Positions 7,089 through 14,627 are shown, counted from the first letter of the stretch. The stretch: 16,142 nt of DNA from Leptolyngbyaceae cyanobacterium SM1_3_5 (GCA_012031475.1 JAAUTJ010000032.1:1-16142); one strand, 5' to 3'. Program-made: numbers and translations. Notes: generated from the sequence alone by a model not told the origin.

Positions 7089-8174
7089 ATTGCAAGGCGT
7101 GTAAAAACTCGTCGGATTTCTGCTCCAGGTTGAGGACGATGTTTCGCAAGTGGTCGAAGCCGTAACGGAAGATACTTTTGGCTCTGCGTCCATGATTCTT
7201 GAGCTTGAGCGGCTTGATTTGGTTGAGCCACTCCCCTGTCAGCATTGCCCAACATAACGCTAGCGAGAGCAGTGCCAGCAATTTACTCAAGCGCTCAGCA
7301 TCGGTTAGATGCGTGGATTCTAAGCAAAAGCCGCGCGTCTTGAAGATGCCGAATCACGTTTCGATGCCCCACCACCGCTTGGCGTAGTCGCGAATGGCCG
7401 TTTGGGGATGCGTTTGAGTGGCAACGATGAGCAGTTCGCCATCTTCGAGCCGCAAAGCAGCAATTGTTTTGCTTGTGCCCCCATAGCAATCGAGGCTGGC
7501 GCAGTACCTTGGTTTGTCCGACTTGTAGGTCTTGAAAAATAACGCTGGCTTTGAGACTTTGCCGACCATCACCCTTGTTTGTCAGTGGCGCGAATGCGGA
7601 TACGAAAATCGGTATTGGGTTCGCTCAGCAGGTAGGCAAACCAATCTTTGCCCATAAATTCGCGGTCAGCCGTCAAACAGGCGACTGACTCATTGCCAAA
7701 GTGAAACAAAAACTCGTTGAATAATTCAGTTCGCTCATCGACGTTAGATGCCCCTCGTTTATCCAACACGCACCACACCAAGGGGAAGGCGACGCCCTCG
7801 TGCACCACACCCAGCATCAAGATGTTGAACACGCATGATCCAAACTGCCACTCAGTCCGGTCAAGCGAGAGCACCCAAGGTTGTGGGATGTTCATCAGCG
7901 CTACGACTGCTTTGGCAATTTGGGCAGTGTTGAGCGTGTAGTGACGGAAAAAGCGATGGATGCGTTTGGCATGAGAATCGGTTTGCGCTTTGCCACCAAA
8001 AGCGGTAGCAAGTTCAGCAAAATTCACAGTTTTGACACGCAGCAGGGCAATCAGGAAAGCGGCGAGAAATCCGAGTCTTGCGCCATGCCAACCGAGATGC
8101 GGTCGCAAGGCGGCTTGAAGTCGAGTAACCTGATGCATGAGGGTTTTGTGGTTTAAGAATGTGGTAATTCTCAT
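7072..8174 (-). pseudogene. IS4-family transposase with two frameshifts and an in-frame TGA
   Basis: The start is best placed at ATG 8174 (MRITTFLNHKTLMHQVTRLQ), inside the IS; longer readings would cross the terminal repeat. The first frame runs to 7569 and contains the DDE core beginning LSLDRTEWQFG and VVHEGVAFPLVWCVLDKRG, then ACLTADREFMGKDWF. A second frame (about 7573-7480) reads SLKASVIFQDLQVGQTKVLR and QPRLLWGH. A third frame from about 7475 reads TIAALRLEDGELLIVATQTH and YAKRWWGIET. It then meets TGA at 7354-7356, where relatives have Leu as I recall, and continues as FGIFKTRGFCLESTHLTD to the end. Catalytic parts are therefore split over three frames and the gene cannot make an active enzyme as sequenced. 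Confidence 0.88.
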
Positions 8175-8204
8175 GAAACCCTCTCCGACTCTATCTTTGC
8201 AAGC

Positions 8205-8221
8205 TTTTGTCTGGTACTTAG
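8205..8221 (-). repeat. IS4 terminal inverted repeat, right
   Basis: The reverse complement is CTAAGTACCAGACAAAA. It lies 31 bases upstream of the transposase ATG at 8174. Confidence 0.8.
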
Positions 8222-8284
8222 GTCCTTGATACACCATTTGCTCAGCATCGGCAGTAGGAAACTGGAACGACTTGGCAGAGTGCG

Positions 8285-8482
8285 TTGAACAACTTGCGCT
8301 GGCTGCTACACCCGTACTTCTGTTGGAGTGCTTTGGCGTGGTGGTTGGAGGTGGTTGCCATTCCAGGACTCAAGCGTGGCTTGTTTAAGCTGATGCATCA
8401 AATTGGTCACTTTCGCATTGAACCACCCCCTCCAGCCACGGGCGGCTTGAGGGGTACGTTGATTCTGCTCTCAGCAAAGTGA
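8285..8482 (+). pseudogene. Possible C-terminal tail of an unidentified transposase
   Basis: 65 residues beginning NNLRWLLHPYFCWSALAWWL and containing LFKLMHQIGHFRIEPPP. The aromatic and hydrophobic run followed by HxIGxFRxxPPP is the kind of ending seen in some IS4-like transposases. The frame has no plausible start or ribosome site and sits directly beyond an IS end. Identity is a guess; it may not be coding. Confidence 0.3.
8427..8454 (+). repeat. Stable stem-loop
   Basis: CCCCTC-c-AGCC pairs with GGCT-t-GAGGGG around the loop acgggc: a ten-pair GC-rich stem with one bulge on each side. No T-run follows, so it is not an obvious terminator. Confidence 0.5.
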
Positions 8483-8543
8483 CAGAAGAGGGATAGTACA
8501 ATCATGCTCTTGTATTAGCATAATTGACATAAGATAGTGAGAT

Positions 8544-8632
8544 GCGAAGATGGTATTGCTTCTTCGCTTTGCTTAGTCGCCGCCTTATATCCCAGGTCTA
8601 AAGACGCTGGGTTTTACGGCATTCTCTAAAAA
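8544..8632 (+). mobile_element. Possible IS200/IS605-type right-end remnant
   Basis: Two hairpins in a row: GCGAAGA (8544-8550) with TCTTCGC (8561-8567), and CCCAG (8591-8595) with CTGGG (8607-8611) around GTCtaaaGAC. The second sits in the context GCCGCCTTATATCCCAG...CTGGGTTTTACGGC, which resembles right ends of cyanobacterial IS200/IS605 elements. These carry a subterminal hairpin bound by TnpA and overlap the 3' part of the TnpB guide RNA. No tnpA or tnpB is present, so this is at most a relic or a non-autonomous copy. Confidence 0.4.
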
Positions 8633-8765
8633 CGCGATCGACAAAGCCCACAAATATTCGATTTTGCAACCTTAATTTTGCATTAGCAACCCCCTTACTT
8701 TCCCTTAACCAGATCACCGCCAAATCCAGCTATTCTACTGGGAAGACAGCGGTAACAAAACGCAA

Positions 8766-9485
8766 TTGCTCCCCAGCCGCATCCCCCTATGGCCAAGACT
8801 CTTTGATTTGCTCGTTCTAGGCGGCCCCGTCATGATTCCGCTCGTCGGCCTCTCAGTCGTCACGATTGCCTGTGGACTCGATCGCGCCTGGTTTTGGTTT
8901 CGGCTACTCAAACAAGAAGACCGCATCGTCCACGATGTCCTCGAAGCTTCCCGCTACGACCTTGACGAAGCCGCCGCGATCGCCGCTCGTGCCGAAGCTC
9001 TGCCGATCGGACGTTACCTGCTCGCGCCACTCAGACTCAATCGCCCCACTCCCGAAACCTTCCGGCTGGCAATGGAAGCCGCAGGCGATCGCGAATTTGC
9101 CAAAATGCGACGCGGCGACAAATTCCTCGAATCCGTTGTGGGGATCGCACCGCTGCTGGGACTGCTCGGAACCGTCACAGGCTTGATCGTCACCTTCACC
9201 AACCTCAACATTGGCTCAGGTGCAGCCGCCGCCGACACTTCCAAAGCCGCAGCCGGAATTGGCGAAGCGCTGATCACAACCGCAGGCGGCATGATCGTCG
9301 CGATCATCGCGCTGGCAATCTTTCGCGTCCTCGTGACGCTGCAAGCCAATCAGCTTGATTACTTTGCCGAAGTTGGCAGCGAACTCGAACTGATTTACCG
9401 ACAGGTCTGGTATGAACCCTCTATGCACGATCGCTTGCCGAATGGCTCGATCGATCGATCGCCCCTCCCCGTCATCGAACGCTAA
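8766..9485 (+). CDS. exbB: MotA/TolQ/ExbB proton channel family protein
   Basis: 239 residues. ExbB forms a pentameric inner-membrane channel that, with ExbD, converts the proton gradient into force on TonB for outer-membrane uptake of siderophores, vitamin B12 and similar ligands. Three membrane segments are visible: about residues 13-37 (LLVLGGPVMIPLVGLSVVTI), 121-144 (the VVGIAPLLGLLGTVTGLIVT family signature) and 163-192 (GEALITTAGGMIVAIIALAI). A long cytoplasmic part lies between the first two. The start is uncertain: TTG 8766 is used because the first membrane segment needs residues upstream of the first in-frame ATG (8832), and the ATG at 8789 is in another frame. exbD begins 4 bases after the stop, so the two form an operon. 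Confidence 0.92.
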   Translation: MLPSRIPLWPRLFDLLVLGGPVMIPLVGLSVVTIACGLDRAWFWFRLLKQEDRIVHDVLEASRYDLDEAAAIAARAEALPIGRYLLAPLRLNRPTPETFRLAMEAAGDREFAKMRRGDKFLESVVGIAPLLGLLGTVTGLIVTFTNLNIGSGAAAADTSKAAAGIGEALITTAGGMIVAIIALAIFRVLVTLQANQLDYFAEVGSELELIYRQVWYEPSMHDRLPNGSIDRSPLPVIER

Positions 9486-9489
9486 CCTT

Positions 9490-9900
9490 ATGCGCTTCAA
9501 ATCTCAACGCAACAGTTCGCAAATGCCCGAAGTCAACCTCGTCCCGATGATGGACGTGGTGATGGCAATTCTGACGTTCTTCATCATCGTCTCAATGACG
9601 CTGACCAGCCAGCAGTCCGTCAACGTTACTCTGCCCAGTGCCGAGTCAGGCGCTTCCACCACCGACCTACCCGACCCGTTCGTCGTCGGCCTCAATCAGC
9701 AGCGACAAATCATCCTCAACAGCCAGCCCGCCACCGAAGCCCAACTGCTCCAGCAGATGCAGGCTTACCTAGCAGGCAATCGCGAAGGCGTGATTATCCT
9801 CAAAGCTGACAAAGGGCTGGCCTATCAAGAAGTCGTGCAGCTTTTGGGCAAAATGCGTGATGTCGGTGGCGATCGCGTTTCGCTGGCGATCGAGGGTTAG
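9490..9900 (+). CDS. exbD: ExbD/TolR biopolymer transport protein
   Basis: 136 residues from ATG 9490, four bases after the exbB stop. Earlier in-frame starts would overlap exbB and add non-family residues. It has a short cytoplasmic N-terminus and one membrane helix at about 19-40 (LVPMMDVVMAILTFFIIVSM). Asp22 is the conserved proton-translocating acid of ExbD. A periplasmic domain follows (VVGLNQQRQIILNSQP ... VIILKADKGLAYQEVVQLLG). It dimerises inside the ExbB pentamer. No tonB gene is adjacent, so TonB and receptors must be elsewhere. Confidence 0.95.
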   Translation: MRFKSQRNSSQMPEVNLVPMMDVVMAILTFFIIVSMTLTSQQSVNVTLPSAESGASTTDLPDPFVVGLNQQRQIILNSQPATEAQLLQQMQAYLAGNREGVIILKADKGLAYQEVVQLLGKMRDVGGDRVSLAIEG

Positions 9901-10005
9901 GGGTTAGGAGATGAAGTGGGCGGTCGTTTCTTGGGCTGAAAAGCTGGGAGGACGGAAGCGATCGCGAAGCCAAATTTCGTCATCTCCAACCAAACTCCTA
10001 AACCT
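9901..10005. terminator. Possible bidirectional terminator region between exbD and mrpB
   Basis: The two operons converge here with about 105 bases between stops. GGTTAGGAGATGA (9902-9914) is an imperfect inverted match of TCATCTCCAACC (9980-9991), and TTAGGAG (9904-9910) pairs with CTCCTAA (9995-10001). The loop is long and there is no clear T-run, so this is weak. Confidence 0.25.
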
Positions 10006-10665
10006 TCACAGCAATCCTCGATAGCGAATAAAAATCAAGATTGCCGCCCACGATCCCAAAGCCACCTTGACCGCAACCAAGATGTTGAGAATCGGCAGAA
10101 TGCCGCCGCTAATCAGCGCACCGAGTTCACCGTGCGGCAATTCATATCCGGCCAGCGTGATTACTGAGAGGACAATGAAAATCAGCACCGAGATTTTTTC
10201 CCAGATTGCCGCGTGCCAGCGCTGGTAAAGCGACTGCATTGCTTCCGGTGAAGACGTGATCGCCACCAGACCGATCGCCGTTCCGCCTGCCACTCCAGCC
10301 GCAAACCCGCCACCCGGACTGAGATGTCCACGAATTGCCAGTTCAATGCCGACGAGTGCGGCGATCGTGGCACCCAGCCGCGCCAGCACGATCGACGGCT
10401 GATCGGTGAACTGATAGATCGCGCAGGATGGCCGCTCATTTGCCAGCAGGAAGCTACAGCCCATGATCGCGATCGTGAACACGACCACTTCAAAAATTGT
10501 GTCGTACAGCCGATTTCTGAAAATGATGCCCGAAACGGCATTCGACACGCCGCTATCTTGCACAACCGCATCGACGATCGACAGGGCAAAATCCGGCGCG
10601 GGATTGGGCATTATCAAGATTTTGACAAACAGCGCGATTCCGGCTGCAATATAAAGCCATTTCAT
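10006..10665 (-). CDS. mrpB: Mrp/Mnh Na+/H+ antiporter subunit B (MnhB domain)
   Basis: 219 residues from ATG 10665, overlapping the upstream stop as ATGA. An N-terminal extension (MKWLYIAAGIALFVKILIMP) and a membrane helix (DTIFEVVVFTIAIMGCSFLL) precede the MnhB-type core. In the core, IAALVGIELAIRGHLSPGGG contains the family's HxSPGGGF signature, followed by AGVAGGTAIGL and further helices to the C-terminus. MrpB is one of the small hydrophobic subunits of the multi-subunit Mrp antiporter, which exports Na+ using the proton gradient and supports salt and alkaline pH tolerance. It is the last gene of the minus-strand mrp operon. Confidence 0.9.
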   Translation of the reverse strand: MKWLYIAAGIALFVKILIMPNPAPDFALSIVDAVVQDSGVSNAVSGIIFRNRLYDTIFEVVVFTIAIMGCSFLLANERPSCAIYQFTDQPSIVLARLGATIAALVGIELAIRGHLSPGGGFAAGVAGGTAIGLVAITSSPEAMQSLYQRWHAAIWEKISVLIFIVLSVITLAGYELPHGELGALISGGILPILNILVAVKVALGSWAAILIFIRYRGLL

Positions 10666-11205
10666 TTTTGCTTCTCCGCTGGTGCAGGTGCATAGGTCAA
10701 GCTGGTAACGGCTGGAGTTAGTTCGCTCTGCATAATGTCGTAGAGCCGCTGCACTCTGGTTGTCGTCTGGTACAGGTCGCGATCGCCCTGTGACGTACAG
10801 ACCGCGTGAATTTCTTTGTCCATTAGCGCTCGCTCTAATGCCTGCGCGGTTGCATAAGGAACCAGTTCCAGCCGCAGATGATAGGGGTCAAAAATCCGGC
10901 GGAGGTCGTCGAGCAGTTGTCCCAATCGATCGCTCGGTTGAGCAGATTCGACATCCAAAACGCCCAGCCGCAGCACCAGCGACGATCGAACGGCGATCGC
11001 ATACAGCATAATCGCCAGCAGTGTTCCGACCAAGGCTTCGGTCAAGGCCACATCTGCCGCGCCCAGCACTGCATAAATCAAGGCTGAAACCGCGCCCAAA
11101 ATGCCGCGAATCACCAAGGCGTGATAGGGATTGGCCTGAAAACAAGCATCGAGGCGGCGATCGGCATCAGGGCAATGATTACGTAAGATAGCTTTCGTCA
11201 GTCAT
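10662..11205 (-). CDS. mrpA: Short MrpA-like subunit (DUF4040), with two frameshifts
   Basis: The intact start is ATG 11205, preceded by AGGAGG (11211-11217 region) and overlapping the stop of mrpG as ATGA. From there one frame reads MTDESYL and stops. A second gives IIALMPIAASMLVF. The third, from about 11138 to the end, reads QANPYHALVIRGILGAVSAL then VLGAADVALTEALVGTLLAI. This last pair is the DUF4040 signature found in the C-terminal region of long MrpA and in the short cyanobacterial MrpA. Adding one T near 11187 and one near 11141, both at short runs, would restore one frame of about 180 residues. The C-terminal half after VRSSLVLRLGVL is soluble. I suspect sequencing error and treat the gene as probably functional. 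Confidence 0.8.
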
Positions 11206-11473
11206 GACTTGCCTCCTGAACAATAAGCCAGCACATATCCCAGCATCGTGTTCCACAGCATTAACGAGAGAATTGCGAGAATCAACAGCGGACCACTCGC
11301 TTGGAATTCTCAGCAGCAGTCCAAAATGATGCTCATCGAACAAGCGTATCCGCGATCGAAAGGCTGTGCAGTTTGAAAAGTACCGATCGCTTGCGAAGCA
11401 AATGCGGTGTTCCCCAAAACCAAAAAACTAATCCCAAACCGATGCAGGCGTAGCTGAGAATGTTAATGATCAT
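11202..11473 (-). CDS. mrpG: Mrp antiporter subunit G, multiply frameshifted
   Basis: Starts at ATG 11473, overlapping the mrpF stop (ATGA), and ends at TGA 11202-11204, overlapping the next start. The first frame reads MIINILSYACIGLGLVFWFW, then TPHLLRKRSVLFKLHSLSIA and DTL, matching the MnhG/MrpG layout. After about 11340 the family continues in other frames: SMSIIL, then LLLRIPSEW, then PLLILAILSLMLWNTMLGYV and LAYCSGGKS. At least three small indels (near 11340, 11320 and 11292) separate these pieces. Joined, they make a normal subunit of about 91 residues with three membrane helices. It is either a recent pseudogene or a poorly sequenced stretch. Confidence 0.8.
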
Positions 11474-11736
11474 TGTGCTTCTTCGTTGGAGTAGCCCATT
11501 CTTTTAAGAATCTGCGCCAGCAGCATAAATCCAGCATTTCCGACGCTCATAATAATCACGCCAGCCACACCGACCATCCAGTCATCTCGCAACACAGATA
11601 CCACTAAAATCACCACTGAGGCTTTGCTGGCAAAGCTAGAGAGCGCCACCATTGTTTGCCAAATATCTTCATCTTTCCAGGCTTGGTAAAGCGGAATTAG
11701 CATGGCAAACAGCATCGCAAAAACAATGAAAGTCAT
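11470..11736 (-). CDS. mrpF: Mrp antiporter subunit F
   Basis: 88 residues from ATG 11736, overlapping the mrpE stop as ATGA. Three hydrophobic helices are visible: MTFIVFAMLFAMLIPLYQAW, FASKASVVILVVSVLR, and VGVAGVIIMSVGNAGFMLLA. Length and layout fit MrpF/MnhF, a small membrane subunit of the antiporter. No lesions are seen. Confidence 0.85.
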   Translation of the reverse strand: MTFIVFAMLFAMLIPLYQAWKDEDIWQTMVALSSFASKASVVILVVSVLRDDWMVGVAGVIIMSVGNAGFMLLAQILKRMGYSNEEAQ

Positions 11737-12122
11737 GCTCTTTTCTTCTCCTCCACTCGATGCACTTCATACCAGCCGTCTTTGCGATAGTTCAACACAA
11801 TCGTTTTGGGCGTAAAGGTAATCAAAAAGATGTCCAGAAAAATCAGTCCGGGCGATCGCCCCGGCTTCACCCGCTCCAGCACAAGCGCTTCTTCATTGTG
11901 CGGGCGAAAAATCATCTGAAAGGCTTCAACATACGCTTGCGGAATTGCGACGATCGCTTCTCCAAATGCTCGAAACCAATCTCTGAGTGATCCGGTTGCT
12001 CGGTGGTGATGAGGTAGCACCAGAGCAATCACGATGCCGATGATGATGTTTGCCACACTGAAATTTGCTGTTAGCAAAAACCAAATCACCAGCCGCAGAA
12101 CTACGTTCAAATATCCAATCAT
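11733..12122 (-). CDS. mrpE: Mrp antiporter subunit E
   Basis: 129 residues from ATG 12122, which overlaps the mrpD stop (ATGA); upstream codons fall inside mrpD. Two N-terminal helices (YLNVVLRLVIWFLLTANFSV, ANIIIGIVIALVLP) precede an amphipathic segment. The C-terminal cytoplasmic part includes ITFTPKTIVLNYRKDGWYEV HRVEE, close to the MrpE hallmark 'S-I-TLTPGT..V....DG..Y.VH'. Confidence 0.88.
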   Translation of the reverse strand: MIGYLNVVLRLVIWFLLTANFSVANIIIGIVIALVLPHHHRATGSLRDWFRAFGEAIVAIPQAYVEAFQMIFRPHNEEALVLERVKPGRSPGLIFLDIFLITFTPKTIVLNYRKDGWYEVHRVEEKKRA

Positions 12123-13546
12123 GCCATCATCATCCAAAACAGTACAACCAGCGTTAAACTCATTACCCCAATCAGATGCTCAAATCCTTCTAGAAGGCGA
12201 GGCAGCTTCACAAATGCTTGCTGGAAAATCAGCAAGTGTGCAATCCAACCCAAGGCAATTGTGAGCAGCAGTTTAACAATGTTTGCGATTGTGTAAGCTT
12301 CGGGATAAGCAATATTGGCGATGAACAATCCACCGATTAACAAGGCGATCGCTGCCCAAAAGCCAGTGCCTACTTTTGCTTCTCCGCCACGCGGTAAAAA
12401 GACGAATTTGGCATACGTAATTGCCGTTCCCAAAGCAGCAACATTCATGGGGATGACTTGCCAGGGCATCAGGTTTTCTAGCGTCGATACTTTCGCCCCA
12501 AAACCAGCCAGCAAAGGAAACCCAGAAATTGAAAGGCTGGCGACGACCAAAGCAATCCAGACCGGAGTGGCGATCGCTTTTTCCCGTAGCTCTTTGAAGC
12601 TGCGGCTCGGCAAAATACCCGCAGTTAAAAACAAGGCGGCCTTCACCAAACCGTGCGTCAGCGCATAGAATCCTGCCACTGTTGGCGCACCGATAATGAA
12701 ACCAAGTTGCGCCACTGTCGAATATGCCAATAGCCGCTTTGTATCCTTTTCAAAAACTGCATAGGACACACCCAAGAGCGCTGTTCCCACGCCGAAAATT
12801 CGCACAATTGGGTCAATCTCTTCAAGCAGCAAAGCGAAGCGCACAAGGGGAAAAACGCCCGCTTTCACCACAAAACCAGAAAGCAAAGCGGAAACAGGTG
12901 CTTCTGATTCGGAGTGCGTCATCGGCAACCACAAGCCGGAGACAAAGATGCCACCCTTTACTAAAAGTCCCAGAAAGATCAGGGCAATCGCTTCGGGCGG
13001 TGCGCCCCGCAGTCCCACATAGCTAAACGAATGGTGCGCCTGATAAACCAGCACTGCGCCTACTAAATAGAACAGCATGGCGATGTTGCTAGTGAACAAA
13101 TAGCGCAGACCAACCCAAATCGATCGATCGGTTCTCGGATAGGCAATCAGCAAAAACGAAGCGATGCTAATCACTTCTAAGGCGACGTATAGACTAACAA
13201 AATCTGAGCAGGAAAACGCCGCATTTACGCTGCCATGCAGAATGATTGTTTGTGCGTAGAAAAAACTGGTTCTTCCGCTGTGCCAGCAATAGATAATGAC
13301 GGCTGCTGTCACGAGGGCATTGGTCAAAATGAAGTAGCCAGCAAGCGGATCAAGAATGAGCGTCACGCCAAAGTGATCGATCAGTTGTAGATTAATGGGC
13401 GATTGCACTACAAACAGCCACAGGGCAAAAGCAACTGAAGCAAATGCTGTGCTTAAAGCAAGGTAGCGATCGAGTTTGGGCAGCAGGTAGATAACAAACC
13501 CAACAAAAAAAGGTAGGGCAATCCAGGCGATCGAAATGCTGCTCAT
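12119..13546 (-). CDS. mrpD: Mrp antiporter subunit D, proton-translocating NuoN/M-like
   Basis: 475 residues from ATG 13546, overlapping the mrpC stop as ATGA. It is a multi-helix membrane protein of the complex I antiporter-like family (Proton_antipo_M). Family landmarks: VSLYVALEVISIASFLLIAY (conserved Glu in the membrane), LLVKGGIFVSGLWLPMTHSE (Lys plus P-HSEAPVSALLSG) and FEKDTKRLLAYSTVAQLGFI (conserved DxKRLLAYSTVxQ motif), then ALTHGLVKAALFLTAG. It is expected to conduct protons for Na+ exchange. The reading frame is unbroken. Some cyanobacterial clusters hold two D copies; only one is seen here. Confidence 0.93.
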   Translation of the reverse strand: MSSISIAWIALPFFVGFVIYLLPKLDRYLALSTAFASVAFALWLFVVQSPINLQLIDHFGVTLILDPLAGYFILTNALVTAAVIIYCWHSGRTSFFYAQTIILHGSVNAAFSCSDFVSLYVALEVISIASFLLIAYPRTDRSIWVGLRYLFTSNIAMLFYLVGAVLVYQAHHSFSYVGLRGAPPEAIALIFLGLLVKGGIFVSGLWLPMTHSESEAPVSALLSGFVVKAGVFPLVRFALLLEEIDPIVRIFGVGTALLGVSYAVFEKDTKRLLAYSTVAQLGFIIGAPTVAGFYALTHGLVKAALFLTAGILPSRSFKELREKAIATPVWIALVVASLSISGFPLLAGFGAKVSTLENLMPWQVIPMNVAALGTAITYAKFVFLPRGGEAKVGTGFWAAIALLIGGLFIANIAYPEAYTIANIVKLLLTIALGWIAHLLIFQQAFVKLPRLLEGFEHLIGVMSLTLVVLFWMMMA

Positions 13547-13878
13547 AGCGTGTTGCTCTTCTCAATTTCGCTCGTTTCTAGGGTTGGGTTATCTCGCGCC
13601 AGCTTCATCACGCCGACTAGCATCAAAGCCTGAATTGAAAAGCCAATCACGATCGCCGTTAAGATCACCGCTTGGGGAACTGGATCGGCATAGGCGATGT
13701 TTTGAGCGTCTGAAATAATGGGTGTAAATAAACCATTTCGTGAGGCTATCAGGACGTAGAAGGCGACGACTCCGGTACTCATGATGTCCATTGAAATAAT
13801 TTTCATCACCAAGTTTTTCTTCAGAAGTGCGCCGAAGAATCCACATAGGACAGTTGCTAATACAAACGCTTCTAGCAT
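13543..13878 (-). CDS. mrpC: Mrp antiporter subunit C, NuoK-like
   Basis: 111 residues from ATG 13878. Three membrane helices: FVLATVLCGFFGALLKKNLV, ISMDIMSTGVVAFYVLIASR, and PVPQAVILTAIVIGFSIQAL. The DPVPQAVILTAIVIGF segment is the MrpC/NuoK-type signature. It is the first gene of the minus-strand operon. The bases just upstream are pyrimidine-rich, so no good ribosome site is visible. Confidence 0.9.
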   Translation of the reverse strand: MLEAFVLATVLCGFFGALLKKNLVMKIISMDIMSTGVVAFYVLIASRNGLFTPIISDAQNIAYADPVPQAVILTAIVIGFSIQALMLVGVMKLARDNPTLETSEIEKSNTL

Positions 13879-14276
13879 AAGGGGAACTGTTTACTAAAGA
13901 GATCGATACAGTTAGGAACGAACTACTTTGAAATGGGCAGTCCTGGTTGCAAGACCGTCTAAAGTGACTAGATGATTGATTTGCTCACCCTTGAAAGGTG
14001 ACAAGATTTGTTAGCGATCGAGCTATCGATCGCAATCACCTCTAGATCGCCCAAGCCGACGAACATAGACTATTAGTGATGGTTATTTAAAAACCTATAG
14101 TAATTTTATGATACCTGGTCTCGTTCATTCTGACGAGTCCTCTAGCTATCAAGATTAGGCAGGGGTAAGGATTAATTATTTCTATAGAGTTTTTGCTGCT
14201 GCCAGCCGAGGTCGGGTCTGAAGGCCGTTTTGCTCGGTTCAGGCGAATGCACCGGATTGATTTCGGGCAAAAATGG
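13879..14276. other. Leader and intergenic region upstream of the mrp operon
   Basis: No credible gene is seen; open frames across it have no family features. It should hold the mrp promoter on the minus strand. Two stem-loops are visible: GCGATCGA gcta TCGATCGC (14014-14033, perfect 8-pair stem built from two HIP1-like halves) and TCACC(c)TT ga AAGGTGA (13985-14001). Their role is unknown. Confidence 0.4.
14014..14033. repeat. Perfect HIP1-based hairpin
   Basis: GCGATCGA and TCGATCGC are separated by gcta. It lies 136 bases upstream of the mrpC start and could be a structured leader element or simply two adjoining HIP1 sites. Confidence 0.5.
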
Positions 14277-14432
14277 CTATCGATCGTCCAGACACCAAGC
14301 CAAAATGACGAGGGCGATCGTGCATACCAGCCAGCGAGACGGATGCAGCAAGTTGAGCAAATCGATCGGCAGTTCAATTACAGCATTGATAAATAACAAG
14401 CTGAGCAGCACAAAGCCAAAAAGAACGGCCAT
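14277..14432 (-). CDS. 51-residue hydrophobic peptide downstream of the CPXCG gene
   Basis: ATG 14432 follows the CPXCG stop by six bases, with GAGGAG from the end of that gene as ribosome site. The peptide has two hydrophobic stretches, MAVLFGFVLLSLLFINAVIE and WLVCTIALVILAWCL, linked by LPIDLLNLLHPSR, so it should be a two-helix membrane peptide. I do not recognise a family. The tight spacing supports co-translation; function is unknown. Confidence 0.55.
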   Translation of the reverse strand: MAVLFGFVLLSLLFINAVIELPIDLLNLLHPSRWLVCTIALVILAWCLDDR

Positions 14433-14438
14433 CGATCG

Positions 14439-14627
14439 CTACTCCTCAAACTCAGTATCAATTTCGACTTCCAAGGTTTCTTCATCCACTCGAATATAAA
14501 GAATATTCGGACGACAGCAAACCTGACAGTCTTCAACATACGATTGCTGACTTCCCGCACTCAAATCAATGAAAGTCAAGCTCGGTTCGCCACAAAAAGC
14601 ACAAAAGTATTCAGCCGTTGTTTGCAT
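14439..14627 (-). CDS. CPXCG motif-containing cysteine-rich protein
   Basis: 62 residues from ATG 14627. Two Cys pairs, CAFCG near residues 9-13 and CQVCCRPN near 34-41, form a small zinc ribbon of the CPXCG family. The acidic tail VDEETLEVEIDTEFEE is also typical. The first motif is CAFCG here, not CPYCG. Function in the family is not established; such proteins are thought to bind zinc. It is followed at once by the 51-codon membrane peptide. Confidence 0.88.
   Translation of the reverse strand: MQTTAEYFCAFCGEPSLTFIDLSAGSQQSYVEDCQVCCRPNILYIRVDEETLEVEIDTEFEE

Larger units (their letters stand above)
7072..8221 (-). mobile_element. IS4-type insertion sequence, decayed
   Basis: An element of 1150 bp bounded by terminal inverted repeats CTAAGTACTGGACAAAA (7072-7088) and, on the other strand, CTAAGTACCAGACAAAA (8205-8221), with 15 of 17 matching. 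It encodes one minus-strand DDE transposase with multiple lesions. No flanking target duplication is evident, so rearrangement after insertion is possible. The left end lies 32 bases after the cas12k stop, where a V-K CAST would carry its tracrRNA. Confidence 0.85.
8222..8765. other. Intergenic region between IS4 and exbB with transposon debris
   Basis: No full gene is recognised. The plus-strand frame 8285-8482 may be the tail of another transposase. Three hairpins are visible at 8427-8454, 8544-8567 and 8591-8611, the last like an IS200/IS605 right end. The final 120 bases before exbB are AT-rich and should hold its promoter, but I see no convincing -35/-10 pair. No CRISPR repeats and no V-K-type tracrRNA were recognised. 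Confidence 0.5.

Noticed and set aside
7040..8765. Search for a type V-K CRISPR array or tracrRNA after cas12k
   Set aside because: No repeated unit of 30-40 bases, no GTTTCAAC-type repeat start and no GGGTTGAAAG-type repeat end were found. The stem-loop at 8427-8454 next to 'TTGAACCACCCCC' is superficially like the 3' part of V-K tracrRNAs, but the rest does not match.
14087..14377. Minus-strand open frame of 96 codons
   Set aside because: Overlaps the better supported 51-codon membrane peptide in another frame; composition is Arg/Ser/Cys-rich, like an out-of-frame shadow.
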